DNA of 64,000 bases from CG2-30-51-40 sp041753575 (GCA_041753575.1 JBGSUA010000033.1:1-64000); one strand, 5' to 3'. Positions 53,604 to 63,189 are shown, counted from the first letter of the stretch. Notes: generated from the letters alone by a model not told the origin. Numbers and translations: made by a program.

Positions 53604-55317
53604 GGTCCTGATCCTTTACCATGAAGGTAATGTTGTGGGGCGGAAGGGGTTCCTTCTTGAAAAAGGCCGGCAGACGGTCGTGTTCTGCTGAAAGCCCGGC
53701 GTCCAGGTTGAACTGCCTTTCTTTTTTGAGCACCGATTTCCCCAATGCCGTTACACCATCTGCTGTAAGGCTCAATCCGTAAAAGGCGTTAAGCATGTCC
53801 AGGAACGCCTGAAAGGTCTCAGGCTGATCCGATATGGCAAAGGCTATAAAAAGGCACATCCCGGCTGAATCTATGAACGCGGTTGTGATCTGGAGGTTTC
53901 TGGAAAGCTCGACCTGTCCCTCTGGAGTCAGTGGATCAACAAAGCCCCCGACCTTAAAGATATTTGTCATTACGGCGTACCCGGCGGTATGGTCAGCTCC
54001 CATGGTGCTGGTGGCGTAAGTGACTCCCATACCCTGGATGCCCCGGGGATCATAGGCGGGCATTGCCTGGCCTTTCACCACGGGCACGCGCTCCACGCCA
54101 AAGGCCTTGCCCGTGAAGGCCGCGCCGTTTCCGAGGATGTGGCCCAGGGGGCTGCCCTTGCCTACCTCCTTTAGCAGATTAATTGCCGCGGCTGCGTCGC
54201 CGAACTTGGCCAATCCGGCCTCCATAGCAACTCCTATCGTGGCGCCCATCTCTATGGTGTCCACTCCAAGGTCATCATCCATCCGGTCCATCATGGCTAT
54301 CGCATCAAGGTCGTTTATGCCGCAGTTGCCGCCGTGGGCCCATACCGTCTCGTATTCAGGTTGCTTGGTGAGATAATGTCCGTCTTTGTCCATATAAGTG
54401 CCGGAGCATTTTATGACGCATCCCCTGTGGCAGCCGTGGGTGGCAAGGCCCCCTCTGGCAGTCTCTGTTTCGGCCTGGGTCTCACCGCTTATTGCAGAGC
54501 AGCCTTCGAAGCGGCCCCACATGAAATTATGGGTCGGATAGGCGCCTGCCTCGTTTATGACATTGGTTAGGACATTTGTTCCGTAAGCGGGAAGACCCTG
54601 GCCCGTTACAGGATGCTTTCTGAGACCTTCTACGAATTGCTTTGCAGCGGCCTTGAATTTTTCCGGATCCTTTGGGGACCGCATCTTCATCCCAGCGTCG
54701 TCCAAAACAATCACCTTGACTCCCTTGGAGCCCATGACCGCCCCGACTCCGCCTCTTCCTGCGTGCCGGGTGGGCCTCATCTCCATGTCGGTGCAGGCAA
54801 CTGATGCAGCCGAGAGTTTCATCTCGCCGGCCGGGCCTATGGATATGCATGCGACCTTGTCTCCATGCGCGGATTTCATTTTTTCTATGAGGTCATAATT
54901 GCCCAGGCCCTTCAATTCATTGGCAGGGGTTATCTTGACGCCGTCCTTGTTGATCAGGATTTTATAGAGGGTAGAATCCTTGTGCTTTCCCTCCAGAACG
55001 ATGGCTGCATATCCCAGCCTTGCAAGCACCTGAGCGGGCTGTCCTCCTGAATTGGCCTCCTTGATGCCTCCTGTGAGCGGGCTTTTGCAGCCTACTGAAA
55101 GGCGTCCGGACATAGCCGCTGTTGTCCCTCCCAGCAGGCCGGGCGCGATCACAAGTTTGTTGTCCTCTCCCAGAGGATGGCAAAGAGGCGGCACCTCTTT
55201 TGAGACAATGCCCGATGTCATGGCCCTTCCGCCAAGACCCGAATAGGCCCCCAAAGGTGACTCAACAGCCTTCGGGCCGCCTTCTGCGCCCATATCAATT
55301 CTCAAGATCTTATCCAT
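53581..55317 (-). CDS. Tungsten-containing aldehyde:ferredoxin oxidoreductase family protein
   Basis: 578 residues, slightly short for the family (about 600-620). The N-terminal domain carries GGRAMTSGIVSKEVPPLCHPLG and the cofactor-binding GRGGVGAVMGSKGVKVI; the Fe-S Cys are in CHRGCVIKC (C-x3-C-x3-C) and SAGMCLF near residue 490. Such enzymes hold a tungsten bis-pyranopterin and a [4Fe-4S] cluster and oxidise aldehydes, or reduce acids, with ferredoxin. The exact substrate cannot be read off. Upstream are HesA/ThiF-like and MoaD-like genes that fit cofactor supply. Confidence 0.92.
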   Translation of the reverse strand: MDKILRIDMGAEGGPKAVESPLGAYSGLGGRAMTSGIVSKEVPPLCHPLGEDNKLVIAPGLLGGTTAAMSGRLSVGCKSPLTGGIKEANSGGQPAQVLARLGYAAIVLEGKHKDSTLYKILINKDGVKITPANELKGLGNYDLIEKMKSAHGDKVACISIGPAGEMKLSAASVACTDMEMRPTRHAGRGGVGAVMGSKGVKVIVLDDAGMKMRSPKDPEKFKAAAKQFVEGLRKHPVTGQGLPAYGTNVLTNVINEAGAYPTHNFMWGRFEGCSAISGETQAETETARGGLATHGCHRGCVIKCSGTYMDKDGHYLTKQPEYETVWAHGGNCGINDLDAIAMMDRMDDDLGVDTIEMGATIGVAMEAGLAKFGDAAAAINLLKEVGKGSPLGHILGNGAAFTGKAFGVERVPVVKGQAMPAYDPRGIQGMGVTYATSTMGADHTAGYAVMTNIFKVGGFVDPLTPEGQVELSRNLQITTAFIDSAGMCLFIAFAISDQPETFQAFLDMLNAFYGLSLTADGVTALGKSVLKKERQFNLDAGLSAEHDRLPAFFKKEPLPPHNITFMVKDQDLDTVFNW

Positions 55318-55509
55318 GGCTTTCCTCCTTATCTATTGGGGTTATAGCTGATGCCCATCCTCAACTGCATGATCCTCTATCTCAGAGGGTTTTCTTTCTA
55401 ACAACCTCCCTATTTGAGAAGAAAATTCTATAGTGCCTGATCCCTTAATTCATTACTGATAACCATATTGGCGACAATAACACGAAACAAGACTAAGCCG
55501 CAAATAACA

Positions 55510-56364
55510 TCAGAAGGTAACCCTGTGAATCAGCGGGGCCAGGATGTCCACGTAAAGCATGCCATTCCGTACAGGCTCCCCTTTTCTCAAGAGGATCTTG
55601 ATGACTTCCAAGACCTCCATGCCGGCGATGATGGAGGCCGTAACAGCAGGAACTCCCAGCTCTGCCTCCGGAGTCGGAGACGATCTCCTGCGTCCCGGCG
55701 CTTCTCCATAGATGAAAGCAATCCCGCGGTCTTCAGGAAAAACGGTCATCACCTGGCCCTCGAAACCTGCTATGGCTCCGTGAACGAGCGGGATGCCGAG
55801 GGTCTTCGCCGAATCTTCGAGCATGAATCTGTCTTTGATATTATCGAGACAGTCCACGACGATATCCGCTCCTCGTAGGGCTTCAAGCGCATTTTCCTGA
55901 TCCAGCCTCTTCGTAATAGTCCTGACAAAGACCCCGGAGTTTATTTTAGCTATTGCCCTTTCAGCTTCAAGGGCCTTCAATGCCCCAATGGATGCCTCGG
56001 TGCAGAAGGCCTGACGATTGAGGTTGGTTTCATCAAAGGAGTCGGAGTCAATCACTATGAGGGACCCTATGCCAAGCCTGGCAAGGAGCATAAGAACATT
56101 GCCTCCGAGTCCGCCCGCTCCCGCAACGGCCACCGCGGCCCTGTTCAAGATAAGCTGCTCATCACCGGATAAGGTATTTCTGTTGCGGATAAAACGGAGG
56201 GGATGGATGCCTTCTTCAAGGGCCTCCCTGTAAATCGCATGGAGGGGCTTTCCGGTCTCTGAGGAAATCCTGAGCGCTGATTTCCGGCTGAGCACGGATA
56301 GCCTCATTCCCGCAGGATCTGTTATCTGCTCTGAAAGGTCCTTGATGAGATGGTCTTTCGACAT
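55510..56364 (-). CDS. HesA/MoeB/ThiF-family E1-like adenylating protein
   Basis: 284 residues. A ~70-residue helical extension (GIHPLRFIRNRNTLS) precedes the adenylation domain: AVAGAGGLGGNVLMLLARLGIG binds ATP, DSDSFDETNLNRQAF carries the Arg/Asp set, and DCLDNIKDR follows. The CxxC zinc pairs usual in MoeB and ThiF are absent. It should adenylate the C-terminal Gly of the MoaD-like protein encoded 6 bp upstream. This trio with AOR is known in tungsten-enzyme loci, so a role in tungstopterin sulfur transfer is likely. Confidence 0.85.
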   Translation of the reverse strand: MSKDHLIKDLSEQITDPAGMRLSVLSRKSALRISSETGKPLHAIYREALEEGIHPLRFIRNRNTLSGDEQLILNRAAVAVAGAGGLGGNVLMLLARLGIGSLIVIDSDSFDETNLNRQAFCTEASIGALKALEAERAIAKINSGVFVRTITKRLDQENALEALRGADIVVDCLDNIKDRFMLEDSAKTLGIPLVHGAIAGFEGQVMTVFPEDRGIAFIYGEAPGRRRSSPTPEAELGVPAVTASIIAGMEVLEVIKILLRKGEPVRNGMLYVDILAPLIHRVTF

Positions 56365-56370
56365 CTAAGG

Positions 56371-56610
56371 CTAACCTCCTCCCACAGGAGGGAATAAGCC
56401 TATCCTTTCATTCCCCTTTAATTCATTTTCAAGCGATGCGGCCCTGCCGTCAATCATTACCAGCTTGATCTCCCCCTTTGGAATACGGAGCATATCGCAA
56501 AGCCCTGCTACTGTGGCCGGCTCGCTCAGGGAGACAGAAAGACCTCTTGTCGGGTCATATCCCTTCACACTTTTCCTGAGCGTGGCATTCAAAAAGACCT
56601 GGACCGGCAT
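56371..56610 (-). CDS. MoaD/ThiS-family sulfur carrier
   Basis: 79 residues from ATG 56610 (GGGGGAT upstream); the TTG six codons earlier is not preferred. The beta-grasp fold starts MPVQVFLNATLRK and ends in FPPVGGG, so the terminal Gly-Gly needed for thiocarboxylation is present. It donates sulfur to the pyranopterin or a related acceptor. It sits directly before the E1-like gene and just upstream of the AOR. Confidence 0.85.
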   Translation of the reverse strand: MPVQVFLNATLRKSVKGYDPTRGLSVSLSEPATVAGLCDMLRIPKGEIKLVMIDGRAASLENELKGNERIGLFPPVGGG

Positions 56611-56655
56611 AACTTGATCCCCCGGCAAGAATAAACGGCCGCACCGATTACCGAA

Positions 56656-57051
56656 CTATTTAAGAGGCCACTGGCCTCGCTCCATGAGGACCTCCTTATA
56701 TACATGGAGGGCCTCGTTCACAGCAGGCATCCCGGCATAGGTTGCGACCTGGAAGAAGACCTCCGCGAGTTTCTTAGGGTCGCATCCCACGTTGAGAGCC
56801 GCGTTTACGTGAAGCCTGAGTTCATCCCCGGCCCGCAGGGCAGCAAGCATGGCGCAGGCAACCATCTGCCTTTCCGGCAGTGTCAATATCGTTCGGGAAT
56901 AGAGGTTGCCTGTTATGAACATGGAGAAATCATTGGCAAGATCCCTGTCGAATTCTTTCCATAAGAGATAGGGCGGATCAAGCTTGGCCCCGCCCGCGAA
57001 GAGCTTTTTGGCTGTCTCCTGTGTCCTTTTTCTTGCCTCTTCGTTGCTCAT
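56656..57051 (-). CDS. Carboxymuconolactone decarboxylase-family protein
   Basis: 131 residues with the CMD core MVACAMLAALRAGDELRLHVNAALNVG and EVFFQVATYAGMPAVNEAL. It lacks the CxxC pair of AhpD peroxiredoxin reductases, so it falls in the gamma-carboxymuconolactone decarboxylase-like branch. The physiological reaction in this anaerobic setting is unknown. It is co-directional with the MoaD-like gene and lies 21 bp after the nitroreductase. Confidence 0.85.
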   Translation of the reverse strand: MSNEEARKRTQETAKKLFAGGAKLDPPYLLWKEFDRDLANDFSMFITGNLYSRTILTLPERQMVACAMLAALRAGDELRLHVNAALNVGCDPKKLAEVFFQVATYAGMPAVNEALHVYKEVLMERGQWPLK

Positions 57052-57072
57052 GCTGCTGCCCTCCCGGCTTTC

Positions 57073-57615
57073 TTAAAACTTGTCGTTGTGGGTGAATTCC
57101 TTTATGTCCCTTCTCTTTGGAGCTGGGGAGTCCTTGGCGGGATAACCCATGGGTATCATTGCAACCAGCTCGCATCCATCCGGGACCCCGAGGGCCTGTT
57201 TTGCCTTGTTGTGATCGAAAAGACCAACGACAACCGTTCCTAGACCCAGGCTGTATGCAGCAAGGCAGATGCTCTGGGTCGCAATCCCAAGATCGAACAT
57301 GAACCAGTCCCCGAATTTGGTTGTGACCTGTCCCTTGTAATAACCGGAACCCTGGAGTTTCCCACAGACAACCAGGACGACCGGGGCCTCAACCATTGCC
57401 TTTATGCCGGGGTTAGTGCCAGGAAGGGCAGCCTGAAGTTTTTCCTTCACCGCTTTGTCCGTTACAACCACCATCTCCCAGCACTGGGTGTTGGCCCATG
57501 AAGGCGACCACTGCACCGCCTCAAGTACCGTGTTGAGTGCCGCTGCCGGCACCTCCTTGTCCTGATAACGCCTTATGCTTCTTCTTCCCTTTAAGATGTC
57601 CATAAATTCAGTCAT
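57073..57615 (-). CDS. Nitroreductase-family flavoprotein
   Basis: 180 residues. The FMN-binding RRSIRRYQDKEVP at the N-terminus, WSPSWANTQCWEMVVVTD and the C-terminal GLFDHNKAKQALGVPDGCE and MIPMGYP blocks are typical of NAD(P)H-dependent nitroreductases or related enone reductases. The physiological substrate cannot be inferred from sequence. GAGGAAACAC upstream fits a ribosome site. It heads the leftward run CMD, MoaD-like, E1-like and AOR. Confidence 0.9.
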   Translation of the reverse strand: MTEFMDILKGRRSIRRYQDKEVPAAALNTVLEAVQWSPSWANTQCWEMVVVTDKAVKEKLQAALPGTNPGIKAMVEAPVVLVVCGKLQGSGYYKGQVTTKFGDWFMFDLGIATQSICLAAYSLGLGTVVVGLFDHNKAKQALGVPDGCELVAMIPMGYPAKDSPAPKRRDIKEFTHNDKF

Positions 57616-57948
57616 GTGTTTCCTCCTAGCCTGTCGGGGTAGTGTTCTGAAGATTCAATTCTTGTCTGAAGCATGATATCAGCCATCTGAACCATGACTT
57701 GGTGTGGGGTTATCTTACCGATGCCGGCTCGCAAGGTCAACACAGCAGTTACCGATCGTATCCCTATTAAGCACGCTCACACACGTTCCAAGGAAAGGCT
57801 TCCCGCCGCCCTCCATTTCAAAAGTCCAAAGTCTGTCAGCCTGAGCAGTTGCAGGGTATTTGTTCCCCAGGGTCATTTTGTCCCTTCGATGCTGTCTCCG
57901 ACCCCCGATTTCAGTTCACAAGGCGGGAGGGAGATATAACAAGATATG
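57616..57948. other. Gene-free stretch between leftward genes
   Basis: 333 bp between the DedA-type gene and the nitroreductase. I saw no gene, repeat or terminator in it, apart from the ribosome site of the nitroreductase at its left edge. Confidence 0.4.
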
Positions 57949-58584
57949 TCAGGATGCGGGCTTTCGATTTCTCCTGCGAAGCAACACATAGAAAAGGCAT
58001 ATAAGGACGCAGGCCAGGATGGTTATCACGGTAATCGTGTGGAGGTTAGAGGTTATTGCCTCCATGTTTCTTTCAAATACGTATCCGAGACAGATAAGGA
58101 TTGCGCTCCAGATGCCTGCACCCAGGCTGGTGTACAGGCAGAACTTAGCTATGTTCATTCTTGAAAAGCCAGCGGGGAGAGAGATAAGCTGCCGAATCGC
58201 CGGGATAAGCCTTCCTATAAAGGTTGTGATGCTCCCGTGATTTTCGAAATATCTTTCAGCCTTCCTAAGGTTGGATTCGCTCAGAAGCAGGAATTTCCCG
58301 TATTTCGCTATAAGTCTGTCTGCCAGCCTTCTTCCCAGATACAAGGCCATATAGTAATTTATCAGGGCTCCTGCCAGGCTTCCAAGTATTGAAAAAACGA
58401 GCAGCAGAGTAAATGACAGCTTCCCCTGGTGAACAAGCATACCCTGCGGGATAAGGAGGAGTTCACTGGGCCATGGTATGAATGAACTTTCTATGACCAT
58501 CCAGAGAAACGTCCCCGGATATCCTACTTTAAGGGAAAAATCGAGAAAGATATTTATAATAGTGGTAAAAATATGTTCAATCAT
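57949..58584 (-). CDS. DedA-family membrane protein
   Basis: 211 residues with four to five hydrophobic segments and the VTT/DedA signatures PWPSELLLIPQGML, GSLAGALINYYMALYLGRR and FIGRLIPAIRQLISLPAGFSRM. DedA proteins are proton-linked inner-membrane proteins acting in lipid flipping and envelope homeostasis. It seems to be a single-gene unit. Confidence 0.9.
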   Translation of the reverse strand: MIEHIFTTIINIFLDFSLKVGYPGTFLWMVIESSFIPWPSELLLIPQGMLVHQGKLSFTLLLVFSILGSLAGALINYYMALYLGRRLADRLIAKYGKFLLLSESNLRKAERYFENHGSITTFIGRLIPAIRQLISLPAGFSRMNIAKFCLYTSLGAGIWSAILICLGYVFERNMEAITSNLHTITVITILACVLICLFYVLLRRRNRKPAS

Positions 58585-58769
58585 AGTAGAATATAACTTT
58601 TATTACTAAGACTGTTCTTTTTAAGACTGAAAAGTACATAAATTAGGCCATGGAGTCAAGGCGAAAGAGGGGATTCCAAAGAGCAGCAATAAAATTGGGA
58701 ACCCTCTTGGGATTTGCGCGAGGTTTTCCGCAGGGTTTTCCACGAGCAGGCTATTCCCCTCAAAGCAAC

Positions 58770-58798
58770 ACGGGAGCAGAATGGAATCTCGCTCCCGT
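58770..58798. terminator. Stem-loop downstream of the molybdenum hydroxylase operon
   Basis: ACGGGAGC (58770-58777) pairs with GCTCCCGT (58791-58798) around a 13-base loop, 42 bp past the end of the large-subunit gene. No T tract, so efficiency is doubtful. Confidence 0.4.
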
Positions 58799-58839
58799 AA
58801 CGCTTCTTTGCCGTGCCTGAGACGAATCCGGTAAAATTG

Positions 58840-61200
58840 TTATTCTTTCTTTTTTTCCAGATCCTTTATTGCCTTATGAACCCTTTCAGGGGTGAGGGGA
58901 AGTTCCCAGACCCTTATGCCTGTCGCGTCATAGACCGCGTTTAGGATGGCCGGAATGGTCGGCATGATGGCTCCTTCGCCCACCTCCTTTGCCCCGTATG
59001 GTCCGTTAGGCTCGTTGCTTTCAACTATGATGCACTCAACATTAGGCATGTCGAGGGCAGTCGGGATCTTATATTCGGCAAAATTGGGATTCAAGATCCT
59101 CCCCTTGGCGTCAAACTTGACCTCTTCAAAGAGGGCCTCCCCAAGGCCCATTGACAGGGAGCCCTGCATCTGGCCTTCAACCGAGGTGACATTTATCGCG
59201 AGACCGCAGTCGTGGGCGTCGGTCATCTTGTCCACCTTGATCTGGCCTGTCTCCATATCAACGGTAACCTCCACCACCTGTGCCGACGGGCCGTAGGCTG
59301 GTGATGTGCCCACGGTCGCGCCCTTGAATGAACCCCCCAGATCCCCGGGCTTGTATTTTCCAGTGCCGACGATGCTTCCCCTGGCAAGAAAGGCTATCCT
59401 GGCCGCTTCCCTGAACTGAAGAGGTCCCTGTTCTCCAGGGTTGTCGGTAAATCCCCTGTGTTCTTTTATATAGGATCCCCTCAGGAGAGAAAAGTCGGGC
59501 TCTTTGCCCTTGAAGGTTACTACGCCACTTTTTACATCCATGTCAGAGGCAGGGACCTTGAGTTTCTCTGCCACCACTTCAAGTACCTGCCGTTTTACAT
59601 CCTCTGCCGCTTGCTTCGTCGCATGGCCTGTCATGAGGGTCTGACGGCTGGAATAGGCTCCCAGATCAACTCCAAATTCAGTGTCTCCTGATGAGACCCT
59701 GATGGAGTCAAGGCCTATTCCGAGGGTCTCAGCGGCAATCATGGCCATTGCTGTGTCGGAGCCCTGGCCGATATCGGCTGATCCTGTCAAGAGATGCGCC
59801 GTGCCGCCGTCTTCGCTCAATTTGATAATCACCGTGGAGTGGGGAGTATCTGAACGATATATGGGGTATCCCGCGCCGGATACAAAAAAGCCTGTGGCAA
59901 TGCCGATGCCCTTTCCTCTGGGCATCTTCCCCTTTTTATCTTTCCAGCCTGAAACGCCTGCTACGGCCTCTATGCACTCCCTCATGCCGAAGCTGCTGGT
60001 GTTGAACTCGTTGCAGGTGATATAGCCGGCCTGCATGGAGTTCTTAAGCCTGAACTCCACCGGGTCCATGCCCAGTTCGTGGGCCATGATATCAAGCTGC
60101 TGTTCCCAGGCCGCCCTTGCTGCAACGCCTCCGTGCCCCCTCTGCGCTCCGCACGCGGGCCTGTTGGTATAGACCCTGTAGCCATCGTATTTCATGTTGG
60201 AGAGCTTGTAAGGGGCTGCGAGCAGGGAGCCCGCATAATAGACGGTTGCTATGCCGAAGCTCGCGTAGGCTCCTCCTTCAAGATGACATTCATTGATGAG
60301 GGCCATGATGGTTCCGTCTTTCTTTATGCCGGTTGTAAGCTTATGCCTGAACTGATGCCTTGCCCTTGAAAAGAGAAATACCTGCTCCCGGCTGTAATTC
60401 ATCTTTACGGGCCTGCCTGTCTTTTTTGAAAGAAAACAGGATGCAAGCTCCATGGTGTTGGTGCCCGCCTTGGGTCCGAATCCGCCACCGACATAGGGCT
60501 TTACCACCCTTGCCTTGCCTATGGGGATACCGAGCACCATGGCTATGTTTCTCATTACATAGTGGGGCACCTGGGTGGAGGAATAGAGGGTGAGGAAACC
60601 GTTACGGTTGAAATCGGCGATACAGCCCTGGGGCTCAAGAAAGGCCCCGTCCTGCCTCTTGTTGACAAAGACATCCGTCCTTACCAGATCTGATTGCCTC
60701 AGCCCTTCTTCCACATTGCCGAATTCCTGATGCACCTCGGCACAGAGGTTTCCGGGGTATCTCTCCTGAACCAGGGGAGCTCCCTCTGCAAGCGCCTCTT
60801 CCATCGTGAAGACGGCCGGCAGTTCCTCATAGTCAACCTTGATGAGCGCTACAGCCTCCATGGCTGTTTCGAGATCAGTTGCGGCGACCGCTGCCACCTC
60901 ATCTCCCACATATCTTACCTTGTCATGACAGAAAACCGTCTCATCATAGCGCGCGGGGCTTACGCCGTAGTGGACAAGCCCTACGTCTGCGGCCGTCAAT
61001 ACGGCCTTGACGCCGGGAAGTTTCCGGGCCTTCTCTGTGTCTATATTTTTGATCGCGGCATGGGCGATGGGGCTCTGGAGCAATGCGCCATAAAGCATCC
61101 CCGGCATGGTCATGTCGTCTATGTATTTTGCCCTGCCCGAGGCCTTATCCGGCGCGTCGAGTCTGGGTGCTCTTTTGTTTATCACATTGTAATCATTCAT
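58840..61200 (-). CDS. Molybdenum hydroxylase large subunit (xanthine dehydrogenase family)
   Basis: 786 residues from ATG 61200, which has AGGAG well placed; a longer frame to 61305 has no such signal. The N-terminal a/b-hammerhead (RLDAPDKASGRAKYIDDMTMPGMLYG) is followed by molybdopterin-binding regions: GGGFGPKAG, ACGAQRGHGGVAAR, VSSGDTEFG and the catalytic-Glu region KEVGEGAIMP. The CoxL signature VAYxCSFR is absent, so it is not a CO dehydrogenase. It hydroxylates an unknown organic substrate, in complex with the two next subunits. The start overlaps the Fe-S subunit by 8 bp. Confidence 0.93.
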   Translation of the reverse strand: MNDYNVINKRAPRLDAPDKASGRAKYIDDMTMPGMLYGALLQSPIAHAAIKNIDTEKARKLPGVKAVLTAADVGLVHYGVSPARYDETVFCHDKVRYVGDEVAAVAATDLETAMEAVALIKVDYEELPAVFTMEEALAEGAPLVQERYPGNLCAEVHQEFGNVEEGLRQSDLVRTDVFVNKRQDGAFLEPQGCIADFNRNGFLTLYSSTQVPHYVMRNIAMVLGIPIGKARVVKPYVGGGFGPKAGTNTMELASCFLSKKTGRPVKMNYSREQVFLFSRARHQFRHKLTTGIKKDGTIMALINECHLEGGAYASFGIATVYYAGSLLAAPYKLSNMKYDGYRVYTNRPACGAQRGHGGVAARAAWEQQLDIMAHELGMDPVEFRLKNSMQAGYITCNEFNTSSFGMRECIEAVAGVSGWKDKKGKMPRGKGIGIATGFFVSGAGYPIYRSDTPHSTVIIKLSEDGGTAHLLTGSADIGQGSDTAMAMIAAETLGIGLDSIRVSSGDTEFGVDLGAYSSRQTLMTGHATKQAAEDVKRQVLEVVAEKLKVPASDMDVKSGVVTFKGKEPDFSLLRGSYIKEHRGFTDNPGEQGPLQFREAARIAFLARGSIVGTGKYKPGDLGGSFKGATVGTSPAYGPSAQVVEVTVDMETGQIKVDKMTDAHDCGLAINVTSVEGQMQGSLSMGLGEALFEEVKFDAKGRILNPNFAEYKIPTALDMPNVECIIVESNEPNGPYGAKEVGEGAIMPTIPAILNAVYDATGIRVWELPLTPERVHKAIKDLEKKKE

Positions 61201-61669
61201 TTTTGACTCCTGTATGCGCAGCAGAGGCAATGGCCTCGACGATCTTTTGATAACCGGTGCATCTGCAAAGATTTCCAGAGATGGCGGTCCTGATCTGCTC
61301 TTCATCAGGCGACGGGATTTTATCCAGCAGGGCTTTGGCCGAAAGGATCATCCCGGGCGAACAGAATCCGCACTGGATTGCGCCCTTTTCAACAAAGGCC
61401 TTCTGGATGGGATGCATCCCGCTATCGGTCTCTATCCCCTCAATAGTCGTAATGGAGCTGCCGTCGGCCCTTACGGCAAGAACCAGACAGGAGTTTACGG
61501 GCCGGCCGTCCAGAATTACGGTGCATGAACCGCATTCCCCGATCTCGCATCCCTTTTTTGTCCCGGTCAGGCCCAGCTCGTAACGCAAGAGATCCGCGAG
61601 GGTCTGATTAGGGCTTACGGCAAGCTCAAAGGCCTTGCCGTTAATGGTCGTTTTTATGAGCCGTTTCAT
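61193..61669 (-). CDS. Molybdenum hydroxylase [2Fe-2S] subunit
   Basis: 158 residues. The plant-type cluster is in CEIGECGSCTV...C and the second cluster in CGFCSPGM...CRCTGY, the standard pair for XDH-family small subunits. It passes electrons from the molybdenum site to FAD. AGGAGACTC precedes the ATG, and its stop overlaps the large-subunit start. Confidence 0.95.
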   Translation of the reverse strand: MKRLIKTTINGKAFELAVSPNQTLADLLRYELGLTGTKKGCEIGECGSCTVILDGRPVNSCLVLAVRADGSSITTIEGIETDSGMHPIQKAFVEKGAIQCGFCSPGMILSAKALLDKIPSPDEEQIRTAISGNLCRCTGYQKIVEAIASAAHTGVKNE

Positions 61670-61711
61670 CTGAGTCTCCTAACTTGTAGTTTTTCCACTA
61701 GATACATTCAG

Positions 61712-62587
61712 TTATTCAGCGACCCGCTTCATCGCTGTATCCAGACTCCGTCTTGTGAGAACTATAACCATATCCCTTCTGTACTCCGCCGATCCCCTGA
61801 AGTCGTCAATAGGTCTCGCGTCCCTGGCTGCTGCCTTGGCCGCCCTTTCAAAGAGGGAAGCTGAAGGCTTCTGCCCAATCAGGACCGCTTCAGCGGATGA
61901 GGCCCGTAAGGGGATGGGCCCGACTGCGCCAAGTGCTATACGCGCCGCCTTTATCGGGCCTTCAGGAGATTCAAGGCTTATGAAGGCCGCTGCGCTCACA
62001 AGGGATATCTCCAGCGCCCGCCTCATCCCCAGCTTGATATAAGAAGCCCCGGAAAAGGGAGGCGGCTGGTCAATGATGATCTCGGAGAGGATCTCTCCTT
62101 CCTTCATAAGGGTTTTCCCGGGTCCGGTAAAGAACTCTTCAATAGGGATGATTCGCGATCTTCCTTTTCTGTTCAGTTTGACCCTGGCTCCGTAAACCAT
62201 AAGGGGGGGGGGCATGTCCGCGGCCGGCCGAGCTGAGGCAATATTTCCGCCAACGGTCGCAAGGTTTCTTACAAGCGGACTTCCAAGGCTTGACGCCCCG
62301 TCAGACAGGGCAGTAAGGCTCTTGTTTATAATGGGGCTGGCAGCGATGTCGGCGATGTTCATGAAACAGCCCAGGCTGAAATCCTTCGAGTCTTGCTTCA
62401 AGGCGGCAAGCTCCTTGATCCGCCCGAGGAAGACGACGTGCTGGGGTCTGATGAGGTTCTTTTTCATGTTGACCAGAAGATCCGTGCCGCCCGCAAGGGG
62501 CCTTGCGCTCTGGCCCAGCTCGGCCATCAGAGCGCACGCATCTGAAAGCTTCCTGGGCTCATGGTATTCAAATTTGGGTAACAACAT
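61712..62587 (-). CDS. Molybdenum hydroxylase FAD-binding medium subunit
   Basis: 291 residues from ATG 62587, with AGGAGC upstream. FAD sites are AGGTDLLVNMK and TVGGNIASARPAADMPP. It lacks the ~40-residue [4Fe-4S] insert that marks 4-hydroxybenzoyl-CoA reductase, so the trio is probably a hydroxylase or dehydrogenase for another substrate. It overlaps the 3' end of the UbiX-like gene by 20 bp, implying coupled translation. Confidence 0.92.
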   Translation of the reverse strand: MLLPKFEYHEPRKLSDACALMAELGQSARPLAGGTDLLVNMKKNLIRPQHVVFLGRIKELAALKQDSKDFSLGCFMNIADIAASPIINKSLTALSDGASSLGSPLVRNLATVGGNIASARPAADMPPPLMVYGARVKLNRKGRSRIIPIEEFFTGPGKTLMKEGEILSEIIIDQPPPFSGASYIKLGMRRALEISLVSAAAFISLESPEGPIKAARIALGAVGPIPLRASSAEAVLIGQKPSASLFERAAKAAARDARPIDDFRGSAEYRRDMVIVLTRRSLDTAMKRVAE

Positions 62588-63173
62588 TGTTTTTGCTCCT
62601 GTTCTCCTGAATGTCTTCACCCCATCGAGCGAAGAGGTCATGGTCAATGCCCAGGTAATCAAAGATCTTTCCAACTGTCTGAGAAATGATGTCGTCAATG
62701 CTTTTGGGCTTGTGATAAAAAGACGGTATAGGAGGAAGGATATGCGCGCCCATGTCTGCCGCCATGGTCATGAGTCTGAGATGGCCTTTGTGCAAGGGGG
62801 TCTCCCTGACCACCAGGACGAGCTTTCTTCCTTCCTTCAGATGTACATCTGCGGCCCTTACCATGAGGTTCGAGGTATAGGAATTGGCTATGCCTGAGAG
62901 GGTCTTTACTGTGCACGGTATGATCACCATGGCCTCAGTCAGAAAAGATCCGCTTGCCAGCGCCGCTCCGACATCCTGATTGTCATAAGTGCGGTGGGCC
63001 ATGGCAAGGACGTCCTTCACCTGATAATCTGTTTCGATCTCAATGTTCCTTCTGCCGGCCTCAGATATGACGAGATGTATCTCCCTGCCGCTTTCCCTGA
63101 GGAGTTCAAGCATCCTGATGCCATAGATGACTCCGCTTGCCCCGGAGATCCCTATAACAAGCCTCTTTTTCAT
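62568..63173 (-). CDS. UbiX-family flavin prenyltransferase
   Basis: 201 residues with the FMN-binding GISGASGVIYGIRMLELL, the SGSFLTEAMVIIPCTVKTLSGIANSYTSNLMVRAADV block and RETPLHKGHL near the centre. UbiX makes prenylated FMN for UbiD-type decarboxylases. No UbiD is visible; it could lie beyond the right end. It overlaps the molybdenum hydroxylase FAD subunit, tying the two functions together. Confidence 0.92.
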   Translation of the reverse strand: MKKRLVIGISGASGVIYGIRMLELLRESGREIHLVISEAGRRNIEIETDYQVKDVLAMAHRTYDNQDVGAALASGSFLTEAMVIIPCTVKTLSGIANSYTSNLMVRAADVHLKEGRKLVLVVRETPLHKGHLRLMTMAADMGAHILPPIPSFYHKPKSIDDIISQTVGKIFDYLGIDHDLFARWGEDIQENRSKNNVVTQI

Positions 63174-63189
63174 TATAAGTCCTTACAAG

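Noticed and set aside
61712..62587. Assignment of the molybdenum hydroxylase as 4-hydroxybenzoyl-CoA reductase
   Set aside because: The FAD subunit lacks the extra [4Fe-4S] insertion that defines that enzyme.
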